This document shows, piece after piece, positions 46,909 through 53,912 of a DNA stretch of 53,912 nucleotides. The DNA is taken from positions 1 to 53,912 of the forward strand of contig NZ_BCVK01000008.1 of the NCBI RefSeq assembly GCF_001591705.1, read 5' to 3'. The DNA comes from Lactococcus cremoris subsp. cremoris NBRC 100676. Lineage in GTDB: Bacteria > Bacillota > Bacilli > Lactobacillales > Streptococcaceae. Below the pieces are notes generated by a model. That model was not told the origin of the DNA. It did not search any database and saw only the letters and a list, made by a program, of their open reading frames with translations. The translations under genes and the position numbers were made by a program. How positions within the stretch are numbered: the first letter of the stretch is position 1; each line of letters begins with the position of its first letter.

Positions 46909-47979
46909 TTATTTTTTGAGATATTCTTTCATTTCTTCAAAAGTCACTTCATTGATTTTGGCAGTACCAATTTCAGGGACAATAACTGTTTTGATGATTG
47001 TTCCACGCGCTTTTTTATCGTGAGTGAGAGCTTTAAACAAAAGCGCCTCGTCCGAAGGTTGATAGTCATCAGGCAAACCATATTTTTTGACCATCTTTCG
47101 GATTTCATCAGTAATTCCGAGAGGCATGAGACCTTTTTTCTCAGCAATTTTACTGATTTGTACCATCCCAATGGCAACGGCTTCGCCGTGCATGACTTTT
47201 CCATAACCCGCCGTATTTTCAACAGCATGACCAATCGTATGTCCAAAATTTAGATAAAGCCGCACGCCATTATCAAGCTCATCATCAACAACCACTTTTC
47301 GTTTTACTTCACAAGACCGATAAATAATTTCTTCAATTTTTGCAAAATTTTCCAGTAAATCTTTGGCTGACAAATTTGTCAGTAAATTCCACAGGGCTTT
47401 ATCAGCAATTAGGGCACATTTAATGACTTCTCCCAAGCCTTCACAAAAATCTCTTTGACCTAATGTTTTCAGAACTTCTGGGTCAATCAGCACCCCATCT
47501 GGTTGTGTAAATGTACCAATCATATTTTTAGCCATTTTAGAGTTAATCCCTGTTTTCCCGCCAATAGAACTATCAACTTGCGCGGTTAAACTGGTTGGAA
47601 TTTGTAAGAAATGAATACCTCGCATATAAGTTGAAGCAACAAAACCAGCTAAATCACCTGTCACTCCACCACCGAATGCAATAATTCCGTCAGAACGTGT
47701 CAGTCCAAACTCAGCACAAAAATTCCAAGCTTTTTCGGCTGTCAGTAAATTTTTACTGGCTTCACCCTCTGGAAATTCAAAAGTTTCTACTTCAAAACCT
47801 GATTTTTCAAGTTGTTCAACAACTTTCTGACCATAAAGCCCATTGACATGATTATCCGAAATCAAGACAATTTTTTGCTTTTTCCACAATGATGAAACCC
47901 AATTTCCTATATTAGCCAAGGCCCCATTTTCAATGATGACATCATAGGGATGGTCTGGTAGATTTACATTTAATTTCAT
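46909..47979 (-). CDS. aroB: 3-dehydroquinate synthase
   Basis: It cyclises DAHP to 3-dehydroquinate with NAD and a metal. [39 protein letters not shown] and [11 protein letters not shown] (metal-binding His) are conserved. I chose the ATG at 47979, giving 356 residues, because GGAGAGAG precedes it and it overlaps the aroE stop (ATGA). The stretch encoding [12 protein letters not shown] contains the 16-bp palindrome CTGACAAATTTGTCAG (47367-47382). Confidence 0.96.
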   Translation of the reverse strand: MKLNVNLPDHPYDVIIENGALANIGNWVSSLWKKQKIVLISDNHVNGLYGQKVVEQLEKSGFEVETFEFPEGEASKNLLTAEKAWNFCAEFGLTRSDGIIAFGGGVTGDLAGFVASTYMRGIHFLQIPTSLTAQVDSSIGGKTGINSKMAKNMIGTFTQPDGVLIDPEVLKTLGQRDFCEGLGEVIKCALIADKALWNLLTNLSAKDLLENFAKIEEIIYRSCEVKRKVVVDDELDNGVRLYLNFGHTIGHAVENTAGYGKVMHGEAVAIGMVQISKIAEKKGLMPLGITDEIRKMVKKYGLPDDYQPSDEALLFKALTHDKKARGTIIKTVIVPEIGTAKINEVTFEEMKEYLKK

Positions 47980-48836
47980 ACTTCTCTCTCCATTTCTAAT
48001 GTAATTTTGTCCACAGGCATTTCTTTGCCTGTCCATAAATAAAAGCTTTCCGCCGCCTGTCCAATGAGCATACCGAGCCCATTTTCAGTTTGAGCTCCTT
48101 GCTCTTTGGCCCAGCGTAAAAATGGTGTTTCTCTTACTTTATAAATAGCATCCACCACCAAGAGTCTGTCAGGAAGAAGCAAGCTTTTTTCTAGAGGAAA
48201 AGACGCTCCGTCCATTCCGACAGAAGTTGCATTCACTAATAAATCTGTCTGATTTAACTCTTTTTGCAATCTATCAGCTCCAGATAAGTCTGTCAGGAAA
48301 ATTTCTACTCCTGTTTTTGCTGACAGCTTTGCCAGTTTTTCATTTAAAGGGTCATAAGAAGCAGATTTTCTCGCCGCCACTACTATTTTTTTAGCTCCTG
48401 ATAAAGCTGCTTGAGCAATAAGGGCAATCGCTGCTCCACCGCCGCCAAGAACAAGCATTTGTTTATTTTCTATCTTAAAATCATATTTTTTTAAACTGTT
48501 GAAAAATCCGATTCCATCAGTATTATGTCCGATTATTTTTCCTGAATGATTAACTACCGTATTGACCGCCCCGATTAGTTCGACCGCTGGGCTCAATTCA
48601 TCCATAAATTTAATAATTTCACCTTTATAAGGCATAGAGATATTCAGACCATACATGTCCAAATTACGAACATTTTCAACAATAGCCGCTAATTTTTTGG
48701 ACTCAACTTCCCAAGCTAAATAAACGCCATTTTCATCAGTTAAATCAAAGGCCAAATTATGAATAAAAGGAGATAAGCTGTGTTTAATAGGGTTTGCCAC
48801 CACAGCAGCCATCCGCGTGTAACCGTCAATTTTCAT
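47976..48836 (-). CDS. aroE: Shikimate dehydrogenase
   Basis: It reduces 3-dehydroshikimate with [27 protein letters not shown] (catalytic Lys), GAVNTVV, the dinucleotide motif [15 protein letters not shown] and [18 protein letters not shown] are present. It has 286 residues. Its stop overlaps the aroB start, so the two are coupled. It lies downstream of an intergenic TTACTGACA element. Confidence 0.95.
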   Translation of the reverse strand: MKIDGYTRMAAVVANPIKHSLSPFIHNLAFDLTDENGVYLAWEVESKKLAAIVENVRNLDMYGLNISMPYKGEIIKFMDELSPAVELIGAVNTVVNHSGKIIGHNTDGIGFFNSLKKYDFKIENKQMLVLGGGGAAIALIAQAALSGAKKIVVAARKSASYDPLNEKLAKLSAKTGVEIFLTDLSGADRLQKELNQTDLLVNATSVGMDGASFPLEKSLLLPDRLLVVDAIYKVRETPFLRWAKEQGAQTENGLGMLIGQAAESFYLWTGKEMPVDKITLEMEREV

Positions 48837-48849
48837 AAAGATTCTCCAA

Positions 48850-48943
48850 AATTACTGACAAACATTTTGGTCATGTCCTAAGCTCCCGCTCAAAGAACTT
48901 GATTGTTCTTCCAGCAGTTGCTGATGGTTTTGTCAGTAACTTC
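48850..48943. repeat. TTACTGACA inverted-repeat element upstream of aroE
   Basis: TTACTGACAAAC and GTTTTGTCAGTAA bracket ~70 bases that hold an AAGAAC/GTTCTT hairpin and AGCAG/TTGCT. Its ends match the ~80-nt repeats, but the TAAA-loop core is absent. It may affect the aroE leader. Confidence 0.6.
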
Positions 48944-48971
48944 TCTTGTTTTTGAATTGTCAATTCAATAA

Positions 48972-49000
48972 AAAAAGGACTGACAATTTTGTAAGTCCTA
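48972..49000 (-). terminator. Terminator of the DedA gene
   Basis: AGGACT/AGTCCT with inner ACA/TGT pairing (48976-48999) and a T-run on the minus strand. Confidence 0.8.
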
Positions 49001-49013
49001 TTTTATCATAAAG

Positions 49014-49670
49014 TTAAGCTTCCTTGCGACTTCTAAGAACGCGCTTTAAAACTCCAATTATCGCTGGCAATAATGAAACAAAAACAATCGCAATCATAAT
49101 GATTTCAAAATGTTTTTTAACGAATGGAATTCCGCCAAATAGATAACCTGCCCCCAAAGCGACAATAACCCAAGCAAATCCACCGACAAAGTTAAAAAAG
49201 ATAAACTTTTTATGCGGCATTTTCCCAGCACCAGCCGTAAAAGGAACAACCGTCCGTATGATTGGCATGAATCGTCCTAAGAAGATTGCCCAAGAACCCC
49301 ATTTTTCAAAAAATTGATGAGCTTCTTCCATATATTCTGGTTTTAAAAAGCGAGAAAGCCATTTATGTTTTGGAATCACATCGCCAAAACGTCGTCCAAT
49401 TTCATAATTCAATAGATTAGCAACGAAGGCAATAATCCCCATCACTAAAATAAGTAAAGCGATTGATAATTTTCCGTTTGACATCGCCGCCAATGAACCA
49501 ACGAAAAACAAAATTGAATCCCCAGGTAAAAAGGGAAAAATTACTAAACCTGTTTCAATAAAGATAATCGCTCCTAAAACAACATAAATCCAAATGTGAC
49601 CATTAGGCATCTGGGCAAAATTCGCCATCCACTCATTAAAGAAACCAAAAATCGAAAGTTGTACAAACAT
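49014..49670 (-). CDS. DedA family membrane protein
   Basis: A 218-residue DedA-like protein. The family core is visible as FLPGDSILFFVGSLAA, NYEIGRRFG, FLGRFMPIIRTVVPFTAGAGKM and FNFVGGFAWV, with about five hydrophobic segments. Firmicute members include undecaprenyl-phosphate or phospholipid flippases; that role is not shown here. AAAGGAA before the ATG at 49670 decides the start. Upstream TTGATA, 17 bases and TATTTA form a plausible promoter. Confidence 0.92.
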   Translation of the reverse strand: MFVQLSIFGFFNEWMANFAQMPNGHIWIYVVLGAIIFIETGLVIFPFLPGDSILFFVGSLAAMSNGKLSIALLILVMGIIAFVANLLNYEIGRRFGDVIPKHKWLSRFLKPEYMEEAHQFFEKWGSWAIFLGRFMPIIRTVVPFTAGAGKMPHKKFIFFNFVGGFAWVIVALGAGYLFGGIPFVKKHFEIIMIAIVFVSLLPAIIGVLKRVLRSRKEA

Positions 49671-49840
49671 AATATTCCTTTTCAAAAGTTAAAAATTCTT
49701 ACAGTAGTTCTGTTTACTTAAATAGAATACATAAATATCTCTATCAAGCACTCGTTCAATTTTACAACAAAAAGGACTTTTTGACAATATAAACTTTCTT
49801 ATATTTTATCAGAGAACTCTCAAATTCCACAAATTCAAAA

Positions 49841-49857
49841 TGTCAGAAAACCTAACA
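49841..49857 (+). promoter_or_regulatory. GlnR box
   Basis: TGTCA, seven bases, TAACA matches the GlnR/TnrA consensus TGTNA-N7-TNACA exactly. It ends 5 bases before the glnP -35, a position that fits repression by GlnR when nitrogen is ample. Confidence 0.8.
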
Positions 49858-49862
49858 TCAAC

Positions 49863-49891
49863 TTGATTCTAGACAATTTTTGTGATATAAT
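49863..49891 (+). promoter_or_regulatory. glnPQ promoter
   Basis: TTGATT (49863-49868), a 17-bp spacer and a perfect TATAAT (49886-49891). The start point would be near 49898, leaving a leader of about 140 bases. Confidence 0.8.
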
Positions 49892-49944
49892 TTTCCCAGA
49901 ATAAAATAAACTGAGCTTGTCTCCTAAATATAGGAAACTAAAAG

Positions 49945-49982
49945 AATGTTATTCCGATTTTTATTCAGAAGAACATTTTTTT
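49945..49982 (+). terminator. Terminator-like hairpin in the glnP leader
   Basis: AATGTT-A-TTC pairs with GAA-G-AACATT (49945-49954/49968-49977) and is followed by a run of T. It lies between the promoter and the glnP ribosome site, so it could attenuate the operon. A small TCCT/AGGA hairpin precedes it at about 49922-49935. Confidence 0.45.
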
Positions 49983-50038
49983 AATTTCATTTTTTTATAT
50001 TAAGGGATAAGTTCAAATCTCATATTCAAGGAGACAAA

Positions 50039-52183
50039 ATGAAGAAATTATTTTTCGCTCTGGCACTCATGTTTGCCACTGTTACAGCTTTCCTAGTAGC
50101 GCCTTCGGTCAAGGCCGAGACGACTGTCAAAATCGCGTCTGATAGCTCTTATGCACCATTTGAATTTCAAAATGGTCAGAAAAAATGGGTAGGCATCGAC
50201 GTTGATATTATGCAAGAAGTTGCAAAAATCAATGATTGGAAATTAGAAATGTCTTACCCAGGTTTTGATGCTGCACTTCAAAATCTCAAAGCTGGACAAG
50301 TAGACGGTGTAATTGCTGGAATGACAATCACCGATGAACGTAAAGACACTTTTGATTTTTCTAATCCTTACTATACATCTGCACTAACTATTGCGACTAC
50401 CAAAGATTCTAAGCTTACTGATTATAGTGAACTTAAAGGAAAAGCAGTTGGAGCAAAAAACGGAACTGCCGCTCAAACTTGGCTTCAAGAAAATCAAAAG
50501 AAATATGGCTATAACATCAAAACCTATTCTGATGGTGTTCATATGTTTGCCACACTTAGTTCAGGAAACATCGTAGGAGCAATGGATGAAGTTCCAGTTA
50601 TCTCTTATGCTATGAAACAAGGTCAAGATTTAGCTACAAACTTCCCTTCTATCTCTCTTTCAGGAGGTTATGGTTTTGCTGTGATGAAAGGCAAAAACCA
50701 AACGCTCGTGGATGGTTTCAATAAAGCATTGACTGAAATGAAATCAAATGGGGATTATGATAAAATCCTGAAAAAATATGGAATAACAACTTCTAAAAAA
50801 GCAACACCGAAAAAAGATGTTTATACCATTGCCTCAGATAATAGCTTTGCCCCTTTTGAATTTCAAAATGACAACAAACAATTCACTGGTATCGACGTTG
50901 ACTTACTAAATGCCATCGCCAAGAACCAAGGATTCAAACTCAAATGGAATTTCATTGGTTTCCAAGCAGCTGTTGACTCTGTTCAATCTGGTCATGCTGA
51001 CGGAATGATGTCAGGGATGTCAATTACCGATGCCCGTAAACAAGTTTTTGATTATGGTAATCCTTACTATTCATCTAACTTAACCATTGCTACATCAAGT
51101 ACCGATGATTCTATCAAATCATGGAAAGACCTAAAAGGTAAAACACTTGGGGCTAAAAACGGTACTGCCTCTTTCGATTATCTTAATGATCACGCAAAAG
51201 AATACGGTTATACTGTAAAAACATTTACTGATGCAACAACCATGTATTCATCATTAAATAACGGCTCTATCAATGCTTTAATGGACGATGAACCTGTCAT
51301 CAAATATGCCATTAAACAAGGACAAAAATTTACTACACCAATTAAACCAATCCCTGACGGTCAATATGGATTTGCCGTTAAAAAAGGAAGCAATCCTGAA
51401 CTGATTGAAATGTTTAATAATGGTTTAGCTAATCTCCGTGCAAATGGTGAATATGATAAAATCATTGATAAATATTTAGCTAGTGATGCTAAAACCATTC
51501 AATCAAGTGCAAAAGAAAATACTTTCTTTGGTATTTTGCAAAACAACTGGGAACAAATCGGACGCGGGTTGCTCGTTACACTTGAACTTGCTGTTCTCTC
51601 ATTTATCCTAGCAATGATTGTCGGAATTATCTTTGGACTCTTCTCTGTAGCTCCAAGCAAGATTCTTCGTACAATTGCACGAATTTATGTCGACCTTAAC
51701 CGTTCAATTCCGCTTTTAGTGTTAACAATCTTTATCTTCTACGGAATTCCTAACCTTCTACAAATCATTACTGGTCATCAATCTCCACTCAATGAATTTA
51801 CGGCCGGTGTGATTGCCCTTACCTTAAACTCTTCTGCTTATATCGCAGAAATCGTTCGTTCTGGTGTCCAAGCAGTCCCTTCTGGACAAATGGAAGCCAG
51901 CCGTTCACTTGGTGTGACATACCTAACTTCAATGCGTAAGGTTATCTTGCCTCAAGCCATTAAAATCACAATTCCTAGCTTGATTAACCAATTCATCATC
52001 ACTTTGAAAGATACCACATTAGTTTCAGTTATCGGACTTGTTGAATTACTCCAAACAGGTCAAATCATCGTGGCCCGTAACTTCCAAGCCTTCCGTGTTT
52101 ATGGATTAATTGGCTTAGTTTACATGATTGTCCTCCTCTTCTTGATGTGGGTTGGACGTCGAGTAGAAAAAAGAATGAAATAA
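50039..52183 (+). CDS. glnP: Glutamine/glutamate ABC transporter, fused binding-protein and permease subunit
   Basis: GlnP imports glutamine, glutamate and asparagine. A cleavable signal (1-26, ending VKAET) is followed by two tandem substrate-binding domains (about 28-255 and 265-487), each with the motif SYAPFEFQN / SFAPFEFQN, then a permease domain (about 505-714) with EAA loop EASRSLGVTYLTSMRKVILPQA. The 714-residue fusion with two binding domains is the known lactococcal architecture. AAGGAGA precedes the ATG. A GlnR box and strong promoter lie upstream and glnQ follows. Confidence 0.96.
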   Translation: MKKLFFALALMFATVTAFLVAPSVKAETTVKIASDSSYAPFEFQNGQKKWVGIDVDIMQEVAKINDWKLEMSYPGFDAALQNLKAGQVDGVIAGMTITDERKDTFDFSNPYYTSALTIATTKDSKLTDYSELKGKAVGAKNGTAAQTWLQENQKKYGYNIKTYSDGVHMFATLSSGNIVGAMDEVPVISYAMKQGQDLATNFPSISLSGGYGFAVMKGKNQTLVDGFNKALTEMKSNGDYDKILKKYGITTSKKATPKKDVYTIASDNSFAPFEFQNDNKQFTGIDVDLLNAIAKNQGFKLKWNFIGFQAAVDSVQSGHADGMMSGMSITDARKQVFDYGNPYYSSNLTIATSSTDDSIKSWKDLKGKTLGAKNGTASFDYLNDHAKEYGYTVKTFTDATTMYSSLNNGSINALMDDEPVIKYAIKQGQKFTTPIKPIPDGQYGFAVKKGSNPELIEMFNNGLANLRANGEYDKIIDKYLASDAKTIQSSAKENTFFGILQNNWEQIGRGLLVTLELAVLSFILAMIVGIIFGLFSVAPSKILRTIARIYVDLNRSIPLLVLTIFIFYGIPNLLQIITGHQSPLNEFTAGVIALTLNSSAYIAEIVRSGVQAVPSGQMEASRSLGVTYLTSMRKVILPQAIKITIPSLINQFIITLKDTTLVSVIGLVELLQTGQIIVARNFQAFRVYGLIGLVYMIVLLFLMWVGRRVEKRMK

Positions 52184-52205
52184 TAAATAAGGAGAACATA
52201 CTAAC

Positions 52206-52949
52206 ATGGGAATCAATACTCAAATTGAAGTCACTGATCTTCACAAATCTTTTGGAAAAAATGAAGTTCTAAAAGGAATTACTACAAAATTTGAAAAAGG
52301 GGATGTCGTATGTATTATCGGTCCCTCAGGTTCTGGAAAATCGACTTTTCTTAGAGCTTTGAATGGTCTTGAAACAGCCACTTCTGGTGATATCATTATC
52401 GACGGATTTAATCTGACTGATAAAAATACAAATCTCAATCTCGTTCGTCAAAACGTTGGAATGGTCTTTCAACATTTCAATCTTTTTCCAAACATGACTG
52501 TTTTACAAAATATTACTTATGCCCCAATTGAGTTGAAAAAATTATCTAAAGATGATGCAAATGAAAAAGCCATGCAGCTTCTCGAAACAGTTGGCTTGGT
52601 AGATAAAAAAGACGCGATGCCAGAAATGCTTTCTGGAGGACAAAAACAACGTGTTGCGATTGCTCGTGCCCTCGCAATGAACCCTGATGTTATGCTCTTT
52701 GATGAGCCAACCTCAGCGCTTGACCCTGAAATGGTTGGAGATGTCCTCGCGGTTATGCAAAAACTTGCTGAAGAAGGAATGACAATGTTAATTGTCACTC
52801 ACGAAATGGGCTTTGCTCGTAAAGTTGCCAATCGCGTGATTTTCACTGATGGTGGAGTAATCCTAGAAGATGGTACCCCTGAAGAACTTTTTGACAATCC
52901 TAAACATCCACGTTTACAAGACTTTTTATCAAAAGTTTTAAATGCCTAA
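52206..52949 (+). CDS. glnQ: Glutamine ABC transporter ATPase
   Basis: The ATPase for GlnP has 247 residues: Walker [11 protein letters not shown]-loop [13 protein letters not shown], signature [17 protein letters not shown], Walker [15 protein letters not shown] and switch [11 protein letters not shown] (as [11 protein letters not shown]). It starts 22 bases after glnP with its own GGAGAA site and ends at a strong terminator. Confidence 0.96.
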   Translation: MGINTQIEVTDLHKSFGKNEVLKGITTKFEKGDVVCIIGPSGSGKSTFLRALNGLETATSGDIIIDGFNLTDKNTNLNLVRQNVGMVFQHFNLFPNMTVLQNITYAPIELKKLSKDDANEKAMQLLETVGLVDKKDAMPEMLSGGQKQRVAIARALAMNPDVMLFDEPTSALDPEMVGDVLAVMQKLAEEGMTMLIVTHEMGFARKVANRVIFTDGGVILEDGTPEELFDNPKHPRLQDFLSKVLNA

Positions 52950-52952
52950 TAT

Positions 52953-52978
52953 AAAAAACACCTTACGGTGTTTTTTTT
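52953..52978 (+). terminator. glnPQ terminator
   Basis: AAAAAACACC/GGTGTTTTTT with loop TTAC and a longer T-run. Confidence 0.92.
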
Positions 52979-53005
52979 ATTGAACTAAACAAAGAAGACT
53001 TATTC

Positions 53006-53912
53006 TTATTTAATTAAATTGCTTAATTTGCCAAAATGTTGCAACATCATTTTTAAGGCACGTAAGATTCCATAAGCCGATGCTGTCCCAGCCGCTAAAC
53101 CAGCTGCTCCAGCAATTCTTAATTTAAGAATATGTGCTTTTTGATTCACTTCACTAGCAATAGAACGATTAGCTATTGCTTTTTGCGTTGTTGAAAATGA
53201 TGGCGTAGGAGGAGCTAACGGAGCTTTTATCTGATTTTCAGGCGATTGACTTGGTCGTTCACTTTTTTGAATAGGTGCAGTTTTTTTAGGCTCTTCTACG
53301 TTTTTTTCTTTGAATTTCTCTTTATCATGACTTTGTTCTGGTTGACTAGTAGTGCTAGTTATAGGAGCTGGAACTTTCTGCTTATCAGGTTCATTCTGTT
53401 TCGGACTTTCTATGCTTTTGGCAGGAGTTGATGGTGAGCTATCATCTCCTTCGTCTTTAGAAGGAAGTGGAGGAATAGCAGCTTTTTCTTTATAAGACAC
53501 ACTGATAGAAGTCGTCTGACTATCATATTTTCCGACCAATAAATTTCCCTTCAATAATGAAGCAATTTCCTCTGGGTCCTCAATTATCGTTGTAGTGATT
53601 CCATTTTTCCAATCAACTTTTTGAATTTTAACAATGGCACGATATGTTTTTCCATTAGTAGTTAAAATTTCATCAATTGGAATTTGGTAAGTTTCCCCAT
53701 AAAGAGACCAGAAAATTCTTTTGTAGATTCGCCACCTACTGGTTTATTAACTGTGAGCTTTAAGTTACTTTCTTTTGCAGAAACAATAATTTTAAATGAT
53801 TTTGGACTAGCATCCTCCTGCTGACTAATCGCCACTTCAGGATCAGTATAAGACTTTCCATTGTTATCTATCACTTCTGAAATGAAATAGCCCTCAGGAA
53901 GATTAGACATTA
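53006..53912 (-). pseudogene. Putative surface protein, frameshifted and cut by the window edge
   Basis: The C-terminal frame covers a beta-rich stretch (WSLYGETYQIPIDEIL, GKTYRAIVKIQKVDW), a Pro/Ser/Lys-rich spacer of about 100 residues and a final hydrophobic segment (RIAGAAGLAAGTASAYGILRAL) with a short basic tail. There is no LPXTG motif. The upstream frame (to the edge) ends at 53662; the two join if one A is restored in the four-A tract at 53719-53722. The beginning lies outside the window, so the start at 53910 is only the first ATG visible. I do not recognise the family; a wall-spanning membrane-anchored protein is a fair guess. Confidence 0.65.

Overview
The window is about 54 kb of a low-GC Firmicute chromosome that reads as Lactococcus, most likely a dairy-type L. 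lactis/cremoris strain. This is inferred from the gene families and their order (pst-phoU, alaS-prsA-pepF-coiA, a split aro cluster, a YsaCB-like transporter, fused glnPQ), AT-rich codon use and strong AAGGAG ribosome sites. Most genes lie on the minus strand. No tRNA, rRNA, insertion sequence, prophage or CRISPR array was seen.

Layout. 1-1967: two broken plus-strand genes (S66 LD-carboxypeptidase and a histidine phosphatase) bracketed by inverted copies of an ~80-nt hairpin repeat. 2049-8799: a phosphate uptake operon, read right to left as pstS-pstS-pstC-pstA-pstB-pstB-phoU, behind four 11-bp-spaced PHO-box repeats. 9011-11111: smpB, an HxlR regulator with a divergent nitroreductase, and an SGNH hydrolase. 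11208-18716: alaS with a T-box leader, a PrsA foldase lipoprotein, an O-methyltransferase, pepF and coiA. 18791-22507: a YdcF-like membrane protein, a frameshifted alpha/beta hydrolase and a purine permease with a PurR-type operator. 22813-26768: a HAD phosphatase and lutABC, with lutB stopped by a nonsense codon. 26845-29841: a BI-1 family protein, a lipid kinase, an HD-domain protein and rpsT. 29935-36859: recD2, a histidine phosphatase, pheA, aroK, aroA, tyrA. 36863-42981: a cell-envelope-stress module (response regulator, doubly broken histidine kinase, VanZ-RDD protein, Bce-type ABC transporter, a 47-residue membrane peptide, a YxeA-like protein) lying between tyrA and aroC. 43103-48836: aroC, a HAD phosphatase, a DUF1054 protein, a DMT transporter, aroB, aroE. 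49014-52949: a DedA protein and glnPQ behind a GlnR box. 53006-53912: a frameshifted putative surface protein cut by the window edge.

How the parts work together. The pst operon scavenges phosphate under a PhoP/PnpR-type regulator. AroB, AroE, AroK, AroA and AroC, then PheA and TyrA, cover most of the chorismate, phenylalanine and tyrosine branch. GlnPQ imports glutamine/glutamate and appears GlnR-controlled. CoiA and RecD2 relate to DNA processing. Six loci are broken, which fits the reductive decay known in dairy lactococci. Three of the four frameshifts are single-A losses in A-tracts, so sequencing error should be excluded.

The strongest unexplained signal is a dispersed structured element. 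Full copies have terminal inverted repeats of the TTACTGAYAG type, then nested short stems whose bases change in compensating pairs, ending in a TAAA or CAAA tetraloop. Eight such hairpins occur between genes here. The terminal motif alone also forms terminators and recurs inside genes, often in the frame TTA-CTG-AC (Leu-Leu-Thr), a distribution that recalls DNA uptake sequences. Other leads are a 28-nt inverted copy of the start of the second pstS, four genes with a -10 box only 5-6 nt before the start codon, and a terminator-like hairpin in the glnP leader.
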